From contig CANJRK010000038.1 in NCBI GenBank assembly GCA_947476765.1, positions 1-7,700 of the forward strand: a stretch of DNA of 7,700 nucleotides, given 5' to 3'. Shown here one piece after another: positions 6,845-7,700 of this stretch. Below the pieces are notes generated by a model, which did no database searches, was not told the DNA's origin, and was given only the letters and a program-made list of their open reading frames with translations. The position numbers were made by a program, and so were the translations under genes. This DNA is from Actinomycetota bacterium. GTDB taxonomy: Bacteria; Actinomycetota; Actinomycetes; S36-B12; UBA5976. The stretch's first letter is position 1. Every line of letters begins with the position of its first letter.

Positions 6845-7681
6845 ATGAGCGTAAATCCAAATAAGGCAGTAGTAAAACTACTTGCGCTGCCTATTACATG
6901 GCTGGTAGCCGTGTACTTTGGCTCGCTTGCACTGCTTCTAATTACAGCGTTCTTCACTGTCGATTCATTTACGAATCAAGTGGTCCATGTTTTTACTTTG
7001 AATAACTTCATTGACGTATTTAGTGATTCTGCATATTTCAAGTCAACATTACGTACCTTAGGTGTTGCTACCTCGGTCACAATAATTTGTATCCTGATTG
7101 CGCTACCAATGTCTTTCTACATGGCACGAATAGCGTCAAAAGCATCCAGAAATATATTGATTGCACTGGTCTTGACACCGCTTTGGGCCTCCTATTTAGT
7201 GAAGGTTTACTCGTGGCGAACCATGTTTACGCCTGAAACTGGAGTTCTGGCGTCACTACTTAGACCACTGGGTATTGATAGCCCTGGATATGGCTTATTC
7301 GCAGTAGTAGTCACACTGACTTATCTGTGGTTGCCGTACATGATTTTACCGATTTATGCCGGACTCGAGCGATTGCCAAATTCACTTTTGGATGCATCAA
7401 GCGATCTTGGCGCCTCGACTAGGCAGACGCTCAAAGATGTAGTTTTACCAATTTTGAAGCCAGCCATAAATGCTGGCTCAATATTTACGTTTTCACTTTC
7501 GTTAGGCGATTACATAACGGTCCAAATCGTTGGTGGTAAGAGTCAGATGCTGGGCAACGTGGTTTATCAAAACTTCCAATTAAATCTGCCATTTGCTGCT
7601 GCAGTAGCGATGATTCCCGTTTTGATTATGGTCGGTTACTTGACTGCCGTTCGACGTTCTGGCGCATTGGAGAATTTGTAA
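6845..7681 (+). CDS. potB: ABC transporter permease, PotB-like
   Basis: This 278-residue inner-membrane channel subunit has six helices at about 12-36, 68-93, 102-124, 150-172, 207-228 and 250-270. The EAA loop that docks on the ATPase is at about 183-205, with D-A-S-S-D-L-G (183-189) and the conserved L-P (201-202); the usual E-A-A is replaced by D-A-S. Length and layout fit the BPD_transp_1 permeases of polyamine-type importers. I chose ATG 6845, which has a weak AAGAA (6833-6837) seven bases upstream. GTG 6839 in the same frame would add two residues and cannot be excluded. The poor ribosome site contrasts with the strong one of the binding protein and fits a lower expression level. The stop overlaps the next start (TAATG at 7679-7683), indicating translational coupling. 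Confidence 0.9.
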   Translation: MSVNPNKAVVKLLALPITWLVAVYFGSLALLLITAFFTVDSFTNQVVHVFTLNNFIDVFSDSAYFKSTLRTLGVATSVTIICILIALPMSFYMARIASKASRNILIALVLTPLWASYLVKVYSWRTMFTPETGVLASLLRPLGIDSPGYGLFAVVVTLTYLWLPYMILPIYAGLERLPNSLLDASSDLGASTRQTLKDVVLPILKPAINAGSIFTFSLSLGDYITVQIVGGKSQMLGNVVYQNFQLNLPFAAAVAMIPVLIMVGYLTAVRRSGALENL

Positions 7682-7700
7682 TGCAACTTTCTCGTGCTTC
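7681..7700 (+). CDS. Start of next gene, probably the second permease (PotC-like), cut by window edge
   Basis: ATG 7681 shares its A with the preceding TAA stop and has GGAG (7669-7672) eight bases upstream. Only six complete codons (M-Q-L-S-R-A) are visible, so the product cannot be read from sequence. Importers of this class use two permeases and only one is encoded upstream, so a PotC-type permease is expected here by position alone. Confidence 0.55.

Overview
All genes in this window lie on the plus strand and are tightly packed. The base composition looks to be in the low to mid 40s % GC by eye, not computed. It carries a lipoprotein signal peptide, several GTG or TAATG starts, and membrane-protein families that I associate with Actinobacteria. 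Together these suggest a low-GC, streamlined actinobacterium, perhaps a freshwater lineage such as Nanopelagicales (acI). That placement is an inference from style and families, not from a marker gene.

Region 1 (1-652) holds the 3' part of a collagen-like Gly-X-Y protein gene ending in a short two-cysteine C-terminal segment, then a hairpin and a non-coding gap. Region 2 (653-4178) is a compact three-gene run with gaps of 33 and 28 bases. It encodes a four-helix membrane protein, a single-pass membrane protein with an exported domain, and a 790-residue polytopic membrane protein with a large extracytoplasmic C-terminal region. None has a firm function. The set looks like an envelope-assembly or surface-glycan module, and the large protein has the architecture of GT-C-type membrane glycosyltransferases. 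A GC-rich hairpin with a T run follows.

Region 3 (4179-4400) contains a complete tRNA-Lys (anticodon UUU) with encoded CCA, preceded by a small GAAA-tetraloop hairpin. Region 4 (4417-7700) is an ABC importer operon of the spermidine/putrescine (PotABCD-like) class, in the order ATPase, lipoprotein binding protein, permease, start of a second gene that is probably the partner permease. The binding lipoprotein captures substrate outside the cell, the permease pair forms the channel and the ATPase drives uptake. A perfect 14-bp intrinsic terminator lies inside the operon, directly after the binding-protein gene, and probably sets a high binding-protein to permease ratio.

I found no CRISPR array, transposon, phage gene or defence system. 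The least explained parts are the three-gene envelope module and the collagen-like protein beside it.
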